A stretch of 64,000 nucleotides of DNA from Ferrimonas kyonanensis DSM 18153 (lineage in GTDB: Bacteria; Pseudomonadota; Gammaproteobacteria; Enterobacterales; Shewanellaceae), in NCBI RefSeq assembly GCF_000425405.1, contig NZ_AUDJ01000001.1, forward strand, positions 310,001 to 374,000, written 5' to 3'. A program made the position numbers and the translations under genes. Shown piece by piece: positions 25,029 through 32,894 of this stretch. The stretch's first letter is position 1. Each line of letters starts with the position of its first letter. The notes under the pieces were generated by a model that did no database searches, had not been told where the DNA came from, and saw nothing but the letters and a program-made list of their open reading frames with translations.

Positions 25029-26396
25029 ATGCATGCAGTGAGTAATGGGTTGAACCCTACCGAACGCCGAGCGGCGTTTACCCTGGCCAGTGTTTATGGC
25101 CTGCGGATGTTTGGGTTATTTTTGATCATGCCGGTGTTGGCGATTTATGGCCAGCACCTGGACGGCTTCTCCCCCATGTGGGTGGGTTTGGCCATTGGTG
25201 GCTACGGCCTGACGCAGGCGTTGCTGCAGATTCCGGCGGGCATGCTGTCGGACAAATACGGTCGTAAACCGGTGATCACCGTCGGCCTGATCCTGTTTAT
25301 TATTGGTAGCCTGGTGGCGGCCACCGCCGACAGCATTCAGATGGTGACGGTGGGCCGTGCCTTGCAAGGCATGGGGGCAGTGGCCTCGGCGGTGCTGGCC
25401 CTGGCGTCGGATCTGACCCGGGAAGAGCAGCGTCCCAAGGTGATGGCGGTGATCGGTTCCTTCATCGGCCTGTCGTTTGCCATTAGCCTGGTGGCCGGCC
25501 CGACGCTGGCCTCTTCAATGGGGTTGAGCGGCCTGTTTTATTTGACCGCGGTGCTGGCTTCGGCGGCGCTGCTGGTGGTGCACGGTCTGGTGCCCAACGC
25601 GGTACGCCAGGCGCCCACCGGCGATGTGGTGGCCGTTCCGGCCCGGTTCCTGAAGATGCTTAAGAACCCGCAGCTGCTGCGCCTGGACATCAGCATCTTT
25701 GCCTTGCACTTCATTATGTGTGCGCTGTTTGTGGCGCTGCCGATTGCCGTGGTCGATAGTGGCCTGGTGGCCACTTCGCACTGGAAGCTGTACTTGCCGG
25801 CATTGCTGCTGAGCTTCGTGCTGATGGCGCCGATGATCATCTTTTCGGTCCGTAAGCAGGACAGCCGTCGCCCGTTCCTGATGGCGATGCTGCTGCTGAT
25901 GGGGTCGATGCTGATGATGGCTTTCGCTCACCACAGCCTGTGGGTGCTGGGGGCGGCGACGCTGGTGTTCTTTACCGGTTTCAACTACCTGGAAGCATCA
26001 CTGCCGACGCTGATCTCCCGCCTGAGTCCGGCTGGAGATAAAGGCTCGGCCATGGGCATCTACTCCACCAGCCAGTTTATGGGGGCGTTTTTCGGTGGCT
26101 CCATCGGTGGCGGCATGTACACCATGTTCGGTGCTGAAGGGGTGTTCCTGGTGTGTGCCGGCCTGACTCTGTTGTGGTTTATTCCGATGCTGGGCCTGAA
26201 AAACCCTCGCTCGGTCAAGAGCATTACCATGGACGCGCACATCAATAACGACGCCCATGCCAAGGCCCTGGCCAGCCAGTTGCTGGCTCAACCCGGCGTG
26301 GCGGAAGTGACCTTGATTCTGGAACAGCAGGCGGCCTACCTGAAGGTAGAGGAACCGTTTGATATTGAACAAGCCAGACAGTTACTGGCGAACTGA
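25029..26396 (+). CDS. yajR: Major facilitator efflux transporter, YajR type
   Basis: A 455-residue MFS transporter with 12 predicted membrane segments and a C-terminal ferredoxin-like YAM domain (about 390-455, AHINNDAHAKALASQLL to ARQLLAN). That domain is diagnostic for YajR. The MFS motif A is GMLSDKYGRKPVI, and DLTREEQRPKVMA matches the YajR loop. The substrate is unknown; proton-driven drug efflux is assumed. ATG 25029 abuts AGAGG; an in-frame GTG at 25038 has better spacing and may be the real start. It is divergent from uvrA, as in related genomes with the MSHA locus. Confidence 0.92.
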   Translation: MHAVSNGLNPTERRAAFTLASVYGLRMFGLFLIMPVLAIYGQHLDGFSPMWVGLAIGGYGLTQALLQIPAGMLSDKYGRKPVITVGLILFIIGSLVAATADSIQMVTVGRALQGMGAVASAVLALASDLTREEQRPKVMAVIGSFIGLSFAISLVAGPTLASSMGLSGLFYLTAVLASAALLVVHGLVPNAVRQAPTGDVVAVPARFLKMLKNPQLLRLDISIFALHFIMCALFVALPIAVVDSGLVATSHWKLYLPALLLSFVLMAPMIIFSVRKQDSRRPFLMAMLLLMGSMLMMAFAHHSLWVLGAATLVFFTGFNYLEASLPTLISRLSPAGDKGSAMGIYSTSQFMGAFFGGSIGGGMYTMFGAEGVFLVCAGLTLLWFIPMLGLKNPRSVKSITMDAHINNDAHAKALASQLLAQPGVAEVTLILEQQAAYLKVEEPFDIEQARQLLAN

Positions 26397-26419
26397 TAGC
26401 GAAGGCTGAGGGGAAAACG

Positions 26420-27346
26420 ATGGCCAAGGGAGTGGTGTTTTGGTTGTTGTTGCTGTTAACCGCATCGGTGCACGCCAGAGAGGTGGAGCACCTGAGTATC
26501 AACCGGGTACTGTCCCGGCCGGGCGAGCCCCTCGAGTTGACCATCAATGTGGTTGGCGACGCCTTTGTGGTGGAGCAGCTGCGCTTCTTTCTGGTTCAGG
26601 ATGGCCGTCGCACCCTGTTGCATCGTTCATCGGTCAACAACTATAAGCTGCACCTCAAGGGGCGCGAGCCGGTAAACGGCAACCGCGCCGAGGTGGTAGT
26701 GTCCAGCCTGTTTCATGACTCGGCCGACAAGCTGATTCACTTTACCGTCAAGCTGGATGGCGATAAGGCCCGTTCACCGGAAGTGGTGGCGACAGTACAA
26801 CGGGTGGCACCTGCCGTCGATTCTCATTCCCGCTCGGTTCCCCCCAGGGCTTGCCCGCTGAATGGTCGCAGCTTCTGGTCCATGAGCCGGGATCTGGCCC
26901 CGCAACTGGGCTTGGGGCATTACGGCGCCATGATGGCGCTGGTGCAGGCCAATCCCGACTGCTTTAGCAACGGCGATCCGCAGAAACTGCACTGCGAGGC
27001 GCTGGCTTGCCCACCGGCCTTGGTGCTGAACCAGTGGCAGAACGAAGCCCGGGCCAAGCAGGCGTTTTATCGCGCCCCACAAGCCAAATCGCAGCCCCCC
27101 ATCGTGATGGACAAGCGCTCGCTGTGGTCGGTGGCCAGGGTCTCTGCCGGCAAGATGGGGCTGGGTCAGTACGGAGCCTTGATGGCGCTGGTGCAGGCCA
27201 ACCCCGGCTGTTTTCGAGGCGGTAATCCAAATTCCCTGACTTGTGAGCAGCTTAGTTGGCCAGAGGCCAAGATAATCGGCCATTGGAACTCAGAGGCCAG
27301 TGCCAAAAAGCGCTTTGAAAGCTTGAGCAAAGCCAGCGGCAGGTGA
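26420..27346 (+). CDS. FimV-like periplasmic protein with duplicated domain
   Basis: A 308-residue exported protein. Signal peptide: [19 protein letters not shown]. The N-terminal part (about 20-130) is a beta-rich domain like the FimV N-terminus ([14 protein letters not shown]). Two repeats follow (about 150-200 and 238-288) with the pattern R-S-x-W-S, [20 protein letters not shown] and CEAL/CEQL, each with two cysteines. The W-S..ANPxCF pattern is like the LysM-like peptidoglycan-binding segment of FimV and T3P18-type proteins. GAGGGGAA precedes the ATG. It lies next to ssb and the MSHA locus, and a role in pilus or polar assembly at the cell wall is plausible but inferred. Confidence 0.65.
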   Translation: MAKGVVFWLLLLLTASVHAREVEHLSINRVLSRPGEPLELTINVVGDAFVVEQLRFFLVQDGRRTLLHRSSVNNYKLHLKGREPVNGNRAEVVVSSLFHDSADKLIHFTVKLDGDKARSPEVVATVQRVAPAVDSHSRSVPPRACPLNGRSFWSMSRDLAPQLGLGHYGAMMALVQANPDCFSNGDPQKLHCEALACPPALVLNQWQNEARAKQAFYRAPQAKSQPPIVMDKRSLWSVARVSAGKMGLGQYGALMALVQANPGCFRGGNPNSLTCEQLSWPEAKIIGHWNSEASAKKRFESLSKASGR

Positions 27347-27410
27347 TGATCCTGTCACGGTGCTGTGGTACCCTTGCTCGATTAGAGAAAATTCAGAATT
27401 GGAGACAACG

Positions 27411-28049
27411 ATGGCCAGCCGTGGCGTCAATAAAGTGATTCTCGTTGGTAACCTGGGACAAGATCCTGAGGTTCGTTATATGCCGAACGGTAACGCCGTG
27501 GCAAACATCACCGTAGCAACCAGTGAAACCTGGAAAGACCAGCAGGGTCAGCAGCAGGAGCGTACTGAGTGGCACCGTGTGGTGATGTTCCGTCGTTTGG
27601 CTGAAATCGCCGGTGAATACCTGCGTAAAGGCTCCAAAGTGTACCTGGAAGGCAAACTGCAAACCCGCAAGTGGCAGGACAACAACGGCCAGGATCGTTA
27701 CACCACCGAAGTGGTGGCGGATGAGATGCAGATGCTCGATTCCCGTGGCGGCCAGCAAGGCGGCGGTTTCCAGGGTGGCCAGCAAGGTGGTGGCTTCCAG
27801 AGTGGCCAGCAAGGTGGTGGTTTCCAGGGTGGCCAGCAAGGCGGCCAGGGCAACTACGGCGGCGGTCAGCAGTCTGCGCCTCAGCAGAACTATGCACCGC
27901 GTCAGCAAGCTGCTCCTGCACAGCAACAGCAGAAGCCTGCCGCACCTCAGCAGCCTGCTCAGCAAAAGCCGGCCGCACCGCAGCAGACTGCCCAGCAGAA
28001 CTACACTCCGGATCTGGACGATGGCTGGGACGACGATATCCCGTTCTAG
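27411..28049 (+). CDS. ssb: Single-stranded DNA-binding protein
   Basis: A 212-residue SSB protecting single-stranded DNA in replication and repair. The OB fold occupies residues 1-110 ([40 protein letters not shown]). A long Gly/Gln/Pro-rich linker follows, with three 9-residue repeats [10 protein letters not shown], then Q/A/P-rich runs. The acidic tip [12 protein letters not shown] is the docking site for partner proteins. The ATG at 27411 has GGAGA upstream. The linker is longer than in E. coli SSB (178 residues). Position next to the MSHA locus is the same as in Vibrio and Shewanella. Confidence 0.98.
   Translation: MASRGVNKVILVGNLGQDPEVRYMPNGNAVANITVATSETWKDQQGQQQERTEWHRVVMFRRLAEIAGEYLRKGSKVYLEGKLQTRKWQDNNGQDRYTTEVVADEMQMLDSRGGQQGGGFQGGQQGGGFQSGQQGGGFQGGQQGGQGNYGGGQQSAPQQNYAPRQQAAPAQQQQKPAAPQQPAQQKPAAPQQTAQQNYTPDLDDGWDDDIPF
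27750..27851 (+). repeat. 27-bp tandem repeats in the ssb linker
   Basis: Three full copies (27750-27776, 27777-27803, 27804-27830) of a unit starting GGCCAGCAAGGTGGTGG and a partial fourth copy to 27851. Each encodes nine residues. In-frame repeat number could change by slippage without breaking the protein. Confidence 0.9.
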
Positions 28050-28076
28050 GATTCCGATGTCGTTCGGTAAAGATTG

Positions 28077-28106
28077 AAAAAGGCCCTGACTCGTCAGGGC
28101 CTTTTT
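28077..28106 (+). terminator. Rho-independent terminator after ssb
   Basis: A 14-bp stem (AAAAAGGCCCTGAC near 28077-28090 with GTCAGGGCCTTTTT at 28093-28106) has a two-base centre and a T tract. It is a strong terminator 27 bases after the ssb stop. Confidence 0.92.
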
Positions 28107-28463
28107 GTTGTCGGTTCGGCGGTGGTGCCACTTTTCATTGTTGAAGTGAATGCCGCACCCCAGAGGGCGGGGATAGTGGCCGTCGATAATGGCGTAAACC
28201 GTTTGCAAATGCCCGCCGGAAAAGGCTTTTCGATATTGCCTGAGCAATTTACTCGGTGTGCATATTGGAGTACCGTGAAGACTATGGTGTGTCACGCTAT
28301 GGGTTTCATTGGTAAGTTCATTGGCAGCGAAGGGGAGTGCCTTCGTTTTAGTGCTCACTGAGAGAACAATAATGCACTGAATTTTCCTGCAGGCGTGCCG
28401 CCTTTGGGGATGGATGATTAAGACAAGCTCGGCATGGACAAGATCGGGCAGACAGGGGCGTCG
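28107..28463. other. Intergenic region between ssb and csrD
   Basis: About 357 bases without a supported gene. A frame of 95 codons crosses it but begins inside the ssb terminator and has no ribosome site. The region should hold the csrD promoter; no clear -35/-10 pair stands out. Confidence 0.5.
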
Positions 28464-30386
28464 ATGAAGAAAACCCAGGAACAGACTCAGCGCTTAATTG
28501 CGTTTTGGGTCGCCTCTTTGAGTATCGTGGTGTTTGCGCTGTTGGTCAGCGCCTGGACTGCGGCGTACTCCCATTCCAGCCGCAACCAACAACAGAATGT
28601 GGAGCATCTGGCCGCCACGCTGGAGCGACAATTTTTCCGCAATGCGGACCTGTCTGCCCTGGACCGCTGGCTGCCGGATCTCCTGCTTAGCTACGAATTC
28701 TCCCGTTTCGGTTTGGAGCGGGATGGCCATGACCTGTATCGCTGGCAGGCGCCTTATCCACTGCACCGACGCCAGAATCATTTCGACATTCGCCTTTCCA
28801 ATGAAGTGCATATGCAGGTAGTGATGCCGGCGCCCCAGATCCTGACTGGTTTCTCCGGCAGAGAGTGGGCGGTGATTTTTGCCGGCCTGCTGGCTTCGGT
28901 GGCGATGGTGGTCATCGGTTACTTCTGGTTGTCTCGGGAGATGAACGGAGTCGAGATGCTGGCCAGGCGTTGTCGAAAAATACTGGCCGGTGACATGTCG
29001 GCGGCTGCCCACGCCGCTTCTGGCGAACGCCCCATCAGTGCGGCCCGGGCCATCAGCCGACTGCACCGCAGCTGGAATCATGAGCGTCAGGCCAAGAAAA
29101 ACCTGGATCATTACATTCGCGCCAATACCTTCCTCGATGCCAACCTGGGGATCGGTAACCGCTCCTTCTTTGAGCATCGACTGCAGGCGTTTGCCGAGCA
29201 AGGCGAGATTAAACAGCAGGGTATGGTCAGCCTGGTGCAGTTTACGGCCCTGGAAGGGGTGTCGGCATCGGAGCGTAAGGCGGTCATGAGCCAGTTCATC
29301 GATCTGACCCGGCCGCTGATCGCCGATCATTTCGATGCGGTATTTGCCAGCCGCAGCTCGTTTGAGCTGGGGCTGTTGATTCCGCAGTTGCCGTTGAAAG
29401 AGTGCGAAGGGCTGTTGGCCAAATTGGTGAAGGTGGGCGACATGTTGGCGCTGCCCAAGTCGGTGGACGCCGAAGAGCTGATGCACATCGGTGTGGCTTA
29501 CTACAACCGCGGTGACACCCCGGATCAGGTCATGGGCGAAGCGGAGATGGCCCTGAGAGCGGCCCAGCTTCAGGGCGACAGCGGTTGGTTTATGTACGAC
29601 AAGGGGGCGGTCGATCGGGAGTTGGCCCAGGGGTCGGTGCGCTGGCGTTCGATGATCGAAAATGCCCTGTCCCGGGACGGGCTGGTGATCTACATGGCAC
29701 CGGTGAAGGATCATAAAGGGGGCCTGAACCACCTCGAGGTGTTCAGTCGCATGCGCAACAACCAAGGCGAGTTGATGCGAGCCACCCTGTATCGGCCCAT
29801 GGCCTGGCGCTGTGGGTTGATACCGCAAATCGAGCTGAGACTGGTGGAGATCGCCCTGCGTCAGCTGCGCGACCACGACTGGCCGGCGGCAGTATCGGTG
29901 AATGTGTCGGCGGAATCCTTGCTGCATGAACGCTTCATTAAACGGCTGAAGATGATCCTCGCCAGCTACAGCACTCGCCGGCAGCAACTGATCGTGGAGA
30001 TCAATGAGCGCGAGCTGGTCAGCCAGGCCGATAAGCTGGAGAAGCCGCTGCGGCAGTTGCAGGCGGCCGACTGTCTGCTGGCGGTGGACGGCGTTGGACA
30101 GTCAGTCGAAGAATTGGACTACATCGACCGATTTGCTGTGAACTACCTTAAATTGCACACTAGTCTGTCGCAAAAAATCCATCTTAGGCCAGAAAATCAG
30201 CTATATATTGGTAGTCTGGTTAAGAGTTTGGCCCACTCAAAAGTCAAAGTCATGGCCGAGGGAGTGGAGCAGGAGGAGGAGCGGCAGCGACTGGCGTTGT
30301 TGGACGTGGTGGCCTATCAGGGCGCCCTTGCCGGCAAGGCGACGCCACAGCTCCAGCAGATAAAGTCGCAATTCAAGGATTTTTGA
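28464..30386 (+). CDS. csrD: RNase E specificity factor CsrD (MshH)
   Basis: A 640-residue membrane protein with degenerate GGDEF and EAL domains, the CsrD/MshH type that targets CsrB-class small RNAs for RNase E decay. Two membrane segments (about 14-36 and 130-150) flank a periplasmic region, followed by a HAMP-like helix. The GGDEF-like domain (about 215-390) has ASRSSFELGLLI where the catalytic loop should be. The EAL-like domain (about 400-635) has LEVFSRM in place of EAL. So neither makes nor breaks c-di-GMP. ATG 28464 (GGGG upstream) is preferred over ATG 28434. It stands first in the MSHA locus, as mshH does in Vibrio. Confidence 0.88.
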   Translation: MKKTQEQTQRLIAFWVASLSIVVFALLVSAWTAAYSHSSRNQQQNVEHLAATLERQFFRNADLSALDRWLPDLLLSYEFSRFGLERDGHDLYRWQAPYPLHRRQNHFDIRLSNEVHMQVVMPAPQILTGFSGREWAVIFAGLLASVAMVVIGYFWLSREMNGVEMLARRCRKILAGDMSAAAHAASGERPISAARAISRLHRSWNHERQAKKNLDHYIRANTFLDANLGIGNRSFFEHRLQAFAEQGEIKQQGMVSLVQFTALEGVSASERKAVMSQFIDLTRPLIADHFDAVFASRSSFELGLLIPQLPLKECEGLLAKLVKVGDMLALPKSVDAEELMHIGVAYYNRGDTPDQVMGEAEMALRAAQLQGDSGWFMYDKGAVDRELAQGSVRWRSMIENALSRDGLVIYMAPVKDHKGGLNHLEVFSRMRNNQGELMRATLYRPMAWRCGLIPQIELRLVEIALRQLRDHDWPAAVSVNVSAESLLHERFIKRLKMILASYSTRRQQLIVEINERELVSQADKLEKPLRQLQAADCLLAVDGVGQSVEELDYIDRFAVNYLKLHTSLSQKIHLRPENQLYIGSLVKSLAHSKVKVMAEGVEQEEERQRLALLDVVAYQGALAGKATPQLQQIKSQFKDF

Positions 30387-30435
30387 CACTGTCAGACTAT
30401 TGACGGCTATGGATGGTTACCAGTAGGGAATGTGG

Positions 30436-30441
30436 TAATAT
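30436..30441 (+). promoter_or_regulatory. Possible -10 element of the MSHA assembly operon
   Basis: TAATAT stands 70 bases before mshI in the 125-bp gap after csrD. The matching -35 is poor (ATGGTT at 17-base spacing). Other sigma factors may drive the operon. Confidence 0.25.
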
Positions 30442-30511
30442 AGCAAAACGCGTGTTTAACCAACTGACAGCGCTTAAATAACTAATTAGCTTTAATGTAA
30501 AGGGCGGAACT

Positions 30512-31372
30512 ATGGGAATCTTTTCTCGCCGGTCAGCAGAACCGCTGCTGATGGGTGGTTATTTGGTGGGCAACTTATGCCACCTCGCTGTCGAGAATTT
30601 CCGTCTGCCACCGCTGTCTGTGGACACTCCGGAGTCCTGGAAAGCGACCTTTAACAGTTTGCCGAACGCCCCCAAAGTGATTCGCTTACTGCTCAGTTCC
30701 GATCTCTATGAGGTGATCACCGTCGACCGCCCCAACGTCGATGCGACAGAGATGCGGGCGGCATTGACCTGGTCGGTGAAAGACCTCAGCGGCATTCCCC
30801 TCGAGCACCAGCATCTGGATTTTTTCGAGCTTAAGGTGCAGCCGGCGGGCCCGAAAAAGCTGCAGGTGGTGGTAGCGGATAAGCGTAAGCTGACCCCTCT
30901 GGTGACGGCCCTGCAGAAGCAAAAGGTGCGCATCGAACTGATCACCATCGAGGAGATCGCCCTGACGAACCTGATGCCAAAAGATGAGCGACCCCATCTG
31001 ATGCTGTGTCAGCAGCAGGACAACCAGTTGCACCTGGTGGTGTCGGTGGCCGGCGAGTTTGTCCTGAAGCGGCCAATCAGTGGGGTTCAGTTTGTTGAAG
31101 AGCAGGACGACGCCGGCCGTCAGGCTCAGTTCGATTTTCTGACCCTGGAGTTGCAGCGGTCGCTGGATTACCTGGATCGGCAACTGCGTTTGCCAGCGCC
31201 TTCTAGCATGAATCTGCTGTTACCGGTGGAGCTGCAGCAGTGGCTGGAGCCCAGGATACAGACCTTCTTTGAGATTCCCGTGGTGCAGGTCGCCAGTGTT
31301 GATTGCGATGTGGTGCAGTGCATCGCCAAGGCGGCATTGGCAGAACGCCCCGAGGTGATGGATGAAGCATAG
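30512..31372 (+). CDS. mshI: MSHA biogenesis protein MshI (PilM-like)
   Basis: A 286-residue cytoplasmic protein of the PilM/actin-like fold that forms the inner-membrane platform base of the MSHA type IV pilus. It has no signal peptide. The segments RLLLSSDLYEVITVDRPNVD and ALTWSVKDLSGIPLEHQHLD resemble MshI of Vibrio and Shewanella. It starts the run of tightly packed assembly genes and overlaps the next gene by 11 bases, so translation is coupled. PilM partners bind the N-terminus of PilN-like proteins, and such a gene follows directly. Confidence 0.88.
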   Translation: MGIFSRRSAEPLLMGGYLVGNLCHLAVENFRLPPLSVDTPESWKATFNSLPNAPKVIRLLLSSDLYEVITVDRPNVDATEMRAALTWSVKDLSGIPLEHQHLDFFELKVQPAGPKKLQVVVADKRKLTPLVTALQKQKVRIELITIEEIALTNLMPKDERPHLMLCQQQDNQLHLVVSVAGEFVLKRPISGVQFVEEQDDAGRQAQFDFLTLELQRSLDYLDRQLRLPAPSSMNLLLPVELQQWLEPRIQTFFEIPVVQVASVDCDVVQCIAKAALAERPEVMDEA

Positions 31373-31961
31373 AGTTAACTTATTCAGTTCCGATCTGCTG
31401 CCTAAGCAGATTCGGCTCAATTTCAATCGGACCGTTGCCGCCATGGCGGCGGTGCTGGTGCTGATGGTGGCGGCGTACGGCTGGTTGAGTTACCTGCATC
31501 AGCAGAGTGAGGCCGAGCTGGCCAGCCTGCAACAGCAGCAAACCGATCAACAGCAACAGATTCAGCAGCTCACCGAGCAGATGACCGCTCGTCAGCCGGA
31601 TCAGCACCTGTTGCAGCAAGTGGAGATTCTGCAGCGTCAGCTGGATGCCATGGAATCCCTGGGGCTGGAGCTGGATCGTCGCAGCGTCATGGCCAATCCC
31701 GGTTTTTCCAACTTGATGAAAGAGTTGGCACAAAGCAGTGATCAGCAGGTGTGGTTGCAGCGCTTCGGAGTGTCCGACAACGGCATTGTGTTGCAAGGGC
31801 TGGCGCAGTCGCCGGCCGCCGTGCCCCAGTGGCTGGCCAAGTTGGGCCTGAAACACTCATTGCGGGGCCGCTCCCTGAGCCAGTTCACCCTCAATGGCGG
31901 CACCGATGGCCCGGTTACCTTTGTGGTGGGGCATGGCCTCGAAGAGGAGGAGGGCGAATGA
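31362..31961 (+). CDS. PilN-like MSHA biogenesis protein
   Basis: A 199-residue bitopic inner membrane protein. A short cytoplasmic tail MKHRVNLFSSDLLPKQIRLN (the PilM-binding type of motif) leads to a membrane segment (about 27-46, AAMAAVLVLMVAAYGWLSYL). A Q-rich coiled coil (about 48-110) and a small ferredoxin-like periplasmic domain follow. This is the PilN/GspL-type part of the pilus alignment complex. Vibrio annotation often calls it a second MshI. The stop overlaps the next start (ATGA). Confidence 0.85.
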   Translation: MKHRVNLFSSDLLPKQIRLNFNRTVAAMAAVLVLMVAAYGWLSYLHQQSEAELASLQQQQTDQQQQIQQLTEQMTARQPDQHLLQQVEILQRQLDAMESLGLELDRRSVMANPGFSNLMKELAQSSDQQVWLQRFGVSDNGIVLQGLAQSPAAVPQWLAKLGLKHSLRGRSLSQFTLNGGTDGPVTFVVGHGLEEEEGE

Positions 31962-32629
31962 ATCGGATTGAGAAACTGAGAAGCCAGTTTGATGCCCTCA
32001 GCGTTCGAGAGCGCGGCCTGATCTTTGGCGGCGGCCTGGTGGTGCTGACGATGTTGCTGTTTACCCTGCTGGTGGAACCGATGTGGCTGAAGCTGCAGCA
32101 GAACCAAAGCAGCATCGGCAGCATCGAAGCGCAGCTGCCTGCCTATCAGGCTCAGGTTATGGAATTGAACGACCAGTTGGCGTCCGACCTGGATGAGGCC
32201 AATCGACTGAAGATGGACGAGCTGTCGGAGCAGATTGCCCAGGAGCAGTCGAAGCTGGGGGAGCGGGTCATTGGTTTGATTCTGCCCGAGCAGATGCCGA
32301 CGGTACTGGCGCAGATGCTCACCAGTGCGGCCCAGGTTGAGCTGGTATCGCTGGTGTCCAATCCGGCGGAGCCGCTGTCACCGGCCAGCTCCCTGTATCA
32401 GCATGGCCTGACGCTGACCCTGAAAGGGGAGTATTTTGGTCTGATGAAAGTGCTGGCCAAGATGGAAGCCCTGCCGCAACAGTTTTACTGGCAGAAAGTG
32501 GATTATCAGGTGGAAGAGTATCCGATGGCGATCATGACCCTGGATATTTATACCTTAGGAACAGAGAAGGAGTTGATTCGTGTTGGTACGCGTCTTCGTA
32601 GTGATACTGAGCTGTTTTCTGTTAACTGA
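31958..32629 (+). CDS. mshJ: MSHA biogenesis protein MshJ (PilO-like)
   Basis: A 223-residue bitopic membrane protein. The membrane segment lies at about 22-42 (GLIFGGGLVVLTMLLFTLLV), followed by a coiled coil (about 50-105) and a periplasmic domain ending near VDYQVEEYPMAIMTLDIYTL. It pairs with the PilN-like protein in the alignment subcomplex, as PilO does. The true start is the ATG at 31958, which overlaps the preceding stop; a longer frame upstream is an overlap artefact. Its 3' end overlaps mshK by 50 bases. Confidence 0.87.
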   Translation: MNRIEKLRSQFDALSVRERGLIFGGGLVVLTMLLFTLLVEPMWLKLQQNQSSIGSIEAQLPAYQAQVMELNDQLASDLDEANRLKMDELSEQIAQEQSKLGERVIGLILPEQMPTVLAQMLTSAAQVELVSLVSNPAEPLSPASSLYQHGLTLTLKGEYFGLMKVLAKMEALPQQFYWQKVDYQVEEYPMAIMTLDIYTLGTEKELIRVGTRLRSDTELFSVN

Positions 32630-32894
32630 GGTTCAGGCACAGCCATTAAGAGATCCGACCCAGCCTCCGGCTTGGGCAGCACCGTCACAAGCGGCCGCAC
32701 CGGTGTCCAACTCGGGGCAGCTGCAATCCATCGTGGTGTCCGACACGAAGCGGATGGCCATTATTGGTGGCAAAAGCTATGGCCGTGGCAGCCAGGTGCT
32801 GGGATCCAGAATTACAAGAATCGAGCGGGATGCTGTCTGGCTGGCCGATGGCCGCAAGCTGGTACTGTTTCCCAAGTTAGGTGTTCAATTATGA
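32580..32894 (+). CDS. mshK: MSHA biogenesis protein MshK (PilP-like)
   Basis: A 104-residue exported protein. It starts at a GTG with AGGAG upstream and has a signal peptide (LVRVFVVILSCFLLTEVQAQ). QPLRDPTQPP is the hallmark of MshK/PilP-type proteins that link the inner membrane complex to the secretin. The rest is a small beta domain (SIVVSDTKRMAIIGGKSYGR). Overlaps with mshJ (50 bases) and mshL (4 bases) show tight coupling. Confidence 0.87.
   Translation: MLVRVFVVILSCFLLTEVQAQPLRDPTQPPAWAAPSQAAAPVSNSGQLQSIVVSDTKRMAIIGGKSYGRGSQVLGSRITRIERDAVWLADGRKLVLFPKLGVQL

Noticed and set aside
28074-28361. 95-codon frame after ssb
   Set aside because: It starts inside the ssb terminator stem, has no ribosome site and encodes nothing recognisable.
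28464-30386. Active diguanylate cyclase/phosphodiesterase call for csrD
   Set aside because: Both catalytic motifs are replaced (ASRSSFELG and LEVFSRM), so enzymatic c-di-GMP turnover is unlikely.
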